This document shows positions 24,503-25,512 of a stretch of DNA of 25,512 bases, one piece after another (within the stretch, counting starts at the first letter, position 1; the number at the start of each line of letters is the position of its first letter). The notes under the pieces were generated by a model, which was not told the DNA's origin, did not search any database, and saw only the letters and a program-made list of their open reading frames with translations. Source of the DNA: a virus; the IMG/VR virus record IMGVR_UViG_3300042486_000145, positions 1 through 25,512 of that record; one strand, written 5' to 3'. A program made the position numbers and the translations under genes.

Positions 24503-25512
24503 TTAAGGAATGTATATAATATAATTTGTTGCCAAAGCTGGCTGATAATTTGGATGTGATAAACCACCTCCTGCATCATTAACAGTAACATTTGCACTTA
24601 TAGAAGTAGAACTACTATTACCTAAAGTTGGTAATGTTGAACTACCCATAATCTCATAATCTATATTTTGACTTGAGTATGATCTAGCTCTTGTTACATA
24701 AGTAGAAGCAGTTATTTGAGGGGTTCCAGTAGTATTTACATCTGTGTTATACATAAAGTGTGTATGTGCAACAGGTATAGGTGTTGTAGTATGTGTATGT
24801 GCAGGAATTTGTGTTGTAGTTAAAAGTACATTGTTTGTGCCATTCACTGAGTTTAATGTATACGTAGGATTACCAGCCACTGCTGGATCCACTGCAGCAG
24901 ACATTGCTCCTCCAGGAACACCTGTTGTTACACCTACACCCACTCTACCCCTTTTATCAGGAGTACCATTAGATCCATTACATATATAAATCTTATCCCA
25001 TCCTAAGCCTGCAATACCTGCTCCAGAACCATCGAAATTAGATAATGTGCCATAGTATTCCACTGCAGTGAATGGAACCATTTTAACATACTGTTGTGCA
25101 ATTGGAGCTATTGAATTTAGATAGGCTTGTATTAATGCATCTAGATCATCAAGTTTAACATAGTTTGTATCTACATCTACCGCAAGAGCTACTAATGCAG
25201 CATCCACATCACAAAGTTTTGTGATTACAGCTTGTAGAACATCATGTGTACCACTTGATGCAGATACACCTGTTAAACAATCAACATCATAATTTCCTTC
25301 AAGAGCTGCAAGTTCTGCAACAATTACATCTATTTGATTTTGTAAATCACAAGAAGCTTGAATTAAAGCTTTGAAAAGGTTTAAAGCATTTAGGTCTTCA
25401 CAATCAGGAAGATATTGATTAACCACCTCACAAATAATTGCAGGGTCTATAGTTAGTTTAATTCCTGTACCATCTAATGTAGATGTAAGAAATGTAATTA
25501 TACATTGCTCTA
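24503..25512 (-). CDS. Phage tail-collar/fibre protein, 5' end beyond window
   Basis: The frame stays open to the right edge. A GTG at 25426 looks like a start but the frame continues upstream with coding-like sequence (TSTLDGTGIKLTIDPAIICE), so the true start lies outside. The N-terminal visible part is helical and Cys-containing (CEDLNALNLF, CDLQNQID, CDVDAAL). The C-terminal half carries a tail-collar domain: GWDKIYICNG, PDKRGRVGVG, then IPAHTHTTTPIPVAHTHF and a final ALATNYIIYIP. The two AHTH motifs resemble the HxH iron sites at the tips of T4-type fibres. I infer a fibre or collar protein acting in host recognition. The small Cys-rich gene follows after 9 nt. Confidence 0.8.
   Translation of the reverse strand, partial: EQCIITFLTSTLDGTGIKLTIDPAIICEVVNQYLPDCEDLNALNLFKALIQASCDLQNQIDVIVAELAALEGNYDVDCLTGVSASSGTHDVLQAVITKLCDVDAALVALAVDVDTNYVKLDDLDALIQAYLNSIAPIAQQYVKMVPFTAVEYYGTLSNFDGSGAGIAGLGWDKIYICNGSNGTPDKRGRVGVGVTTGVPGGAMSAAVDPAVAGNPTYTLNSVNGTNNVLLTTTQIPAHTHTTTPIPVAHTHFMYNTDVNTTGTPQITASTYVTRARSYSSQNIDYEIMGSSTLPTLGNSSSTSISANVTVNDAGGGLSHPNYQPALATNYIIYIP

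Noticed and set aside
24343-24597. 84-codon minus-strand frame spanning the junction of two tail genes
   Set aside because: It overlaps two well-supported genes in another frame and has a biased Leu/Ile/Gln-rich translation.
24503-25426. GTG at 25426 as the start of the tail-collar gene
   Set aside because: The frame stays open upstream to the window edge with coding-like residues, so the gene is 5'-truncated by the window rather than starting there.

Overview
The window looks like the virion-assembly region of a crAss-like phage (order Crassvirales, podovirus-type) infecting a member of Bacteroidota. This rests on protein-level resemblance read by eye, not on a database search. The DNA is strongly AT-rich. 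Every credible gene is on the minus strand, and genes are packed with gaps of 3-11 nt. All twelve visible stop codons are TAA. The start sites I inspected lack a clear Shine-Dalgarno sequence. One intergenic region carries a good match to the Bacteroidota promoter pattern (TTG, 20 nt, TAnnTTTG). Transcription runs from right to left.

Right block (25512 to 23586): host-contact and fibre genes. These are a 5'-truncated tail-collar protein with HxH motifs, a small Cys-rich protein ending in poly-Thr, and a two-domain fibre-like protein with a Thr/Ser linker. The block ends at a double hairpin, one arm of which is a good minus-strand terminator.

Middle block (23409 to 14402): an HTH plus metallophosphoesterase protein, a Cys-containing structural (ring-type) protein, an IHF/HU-like protein, a second ring-type tail protein, the 1575-residue muzzle/stabilization protein, and a 289-residue accessory protein. 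The accessory protein shares its N-terminal domain with the fibre-like protein of the right block.

Left block (14402 to 1): the presumed cargo (ejected) proteins. These are a Zn-ribbon protein with a DUF6973-like C-terminal region, a 988-residue glycine-zipper protein, an 858-residue helical protein with its own promoter, and a giant open frame of at least 2550 residues that runs off the left end. Known crAss-like phages package giant proteins, including virion RNA polymerase parts, next to the muzzle gene, and this layout agrees.

The most striking signal is compositional. The three large cargo proteins (858, 988 and at least 2550 residues) contain no cysteine at all. The neighbouring 366-residue protein has only the four cysteines of its Zn ribbon. 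The tail proteins beside them are Cys-rich (28 in the muzzle). A second signal is a short peptide, NGGWLSKYN, kept at both ends of the Zn-ribbon protein with different codons. A third is a family of poly-threonine tracts in three tail genes that share identical 15-bp DNA words.
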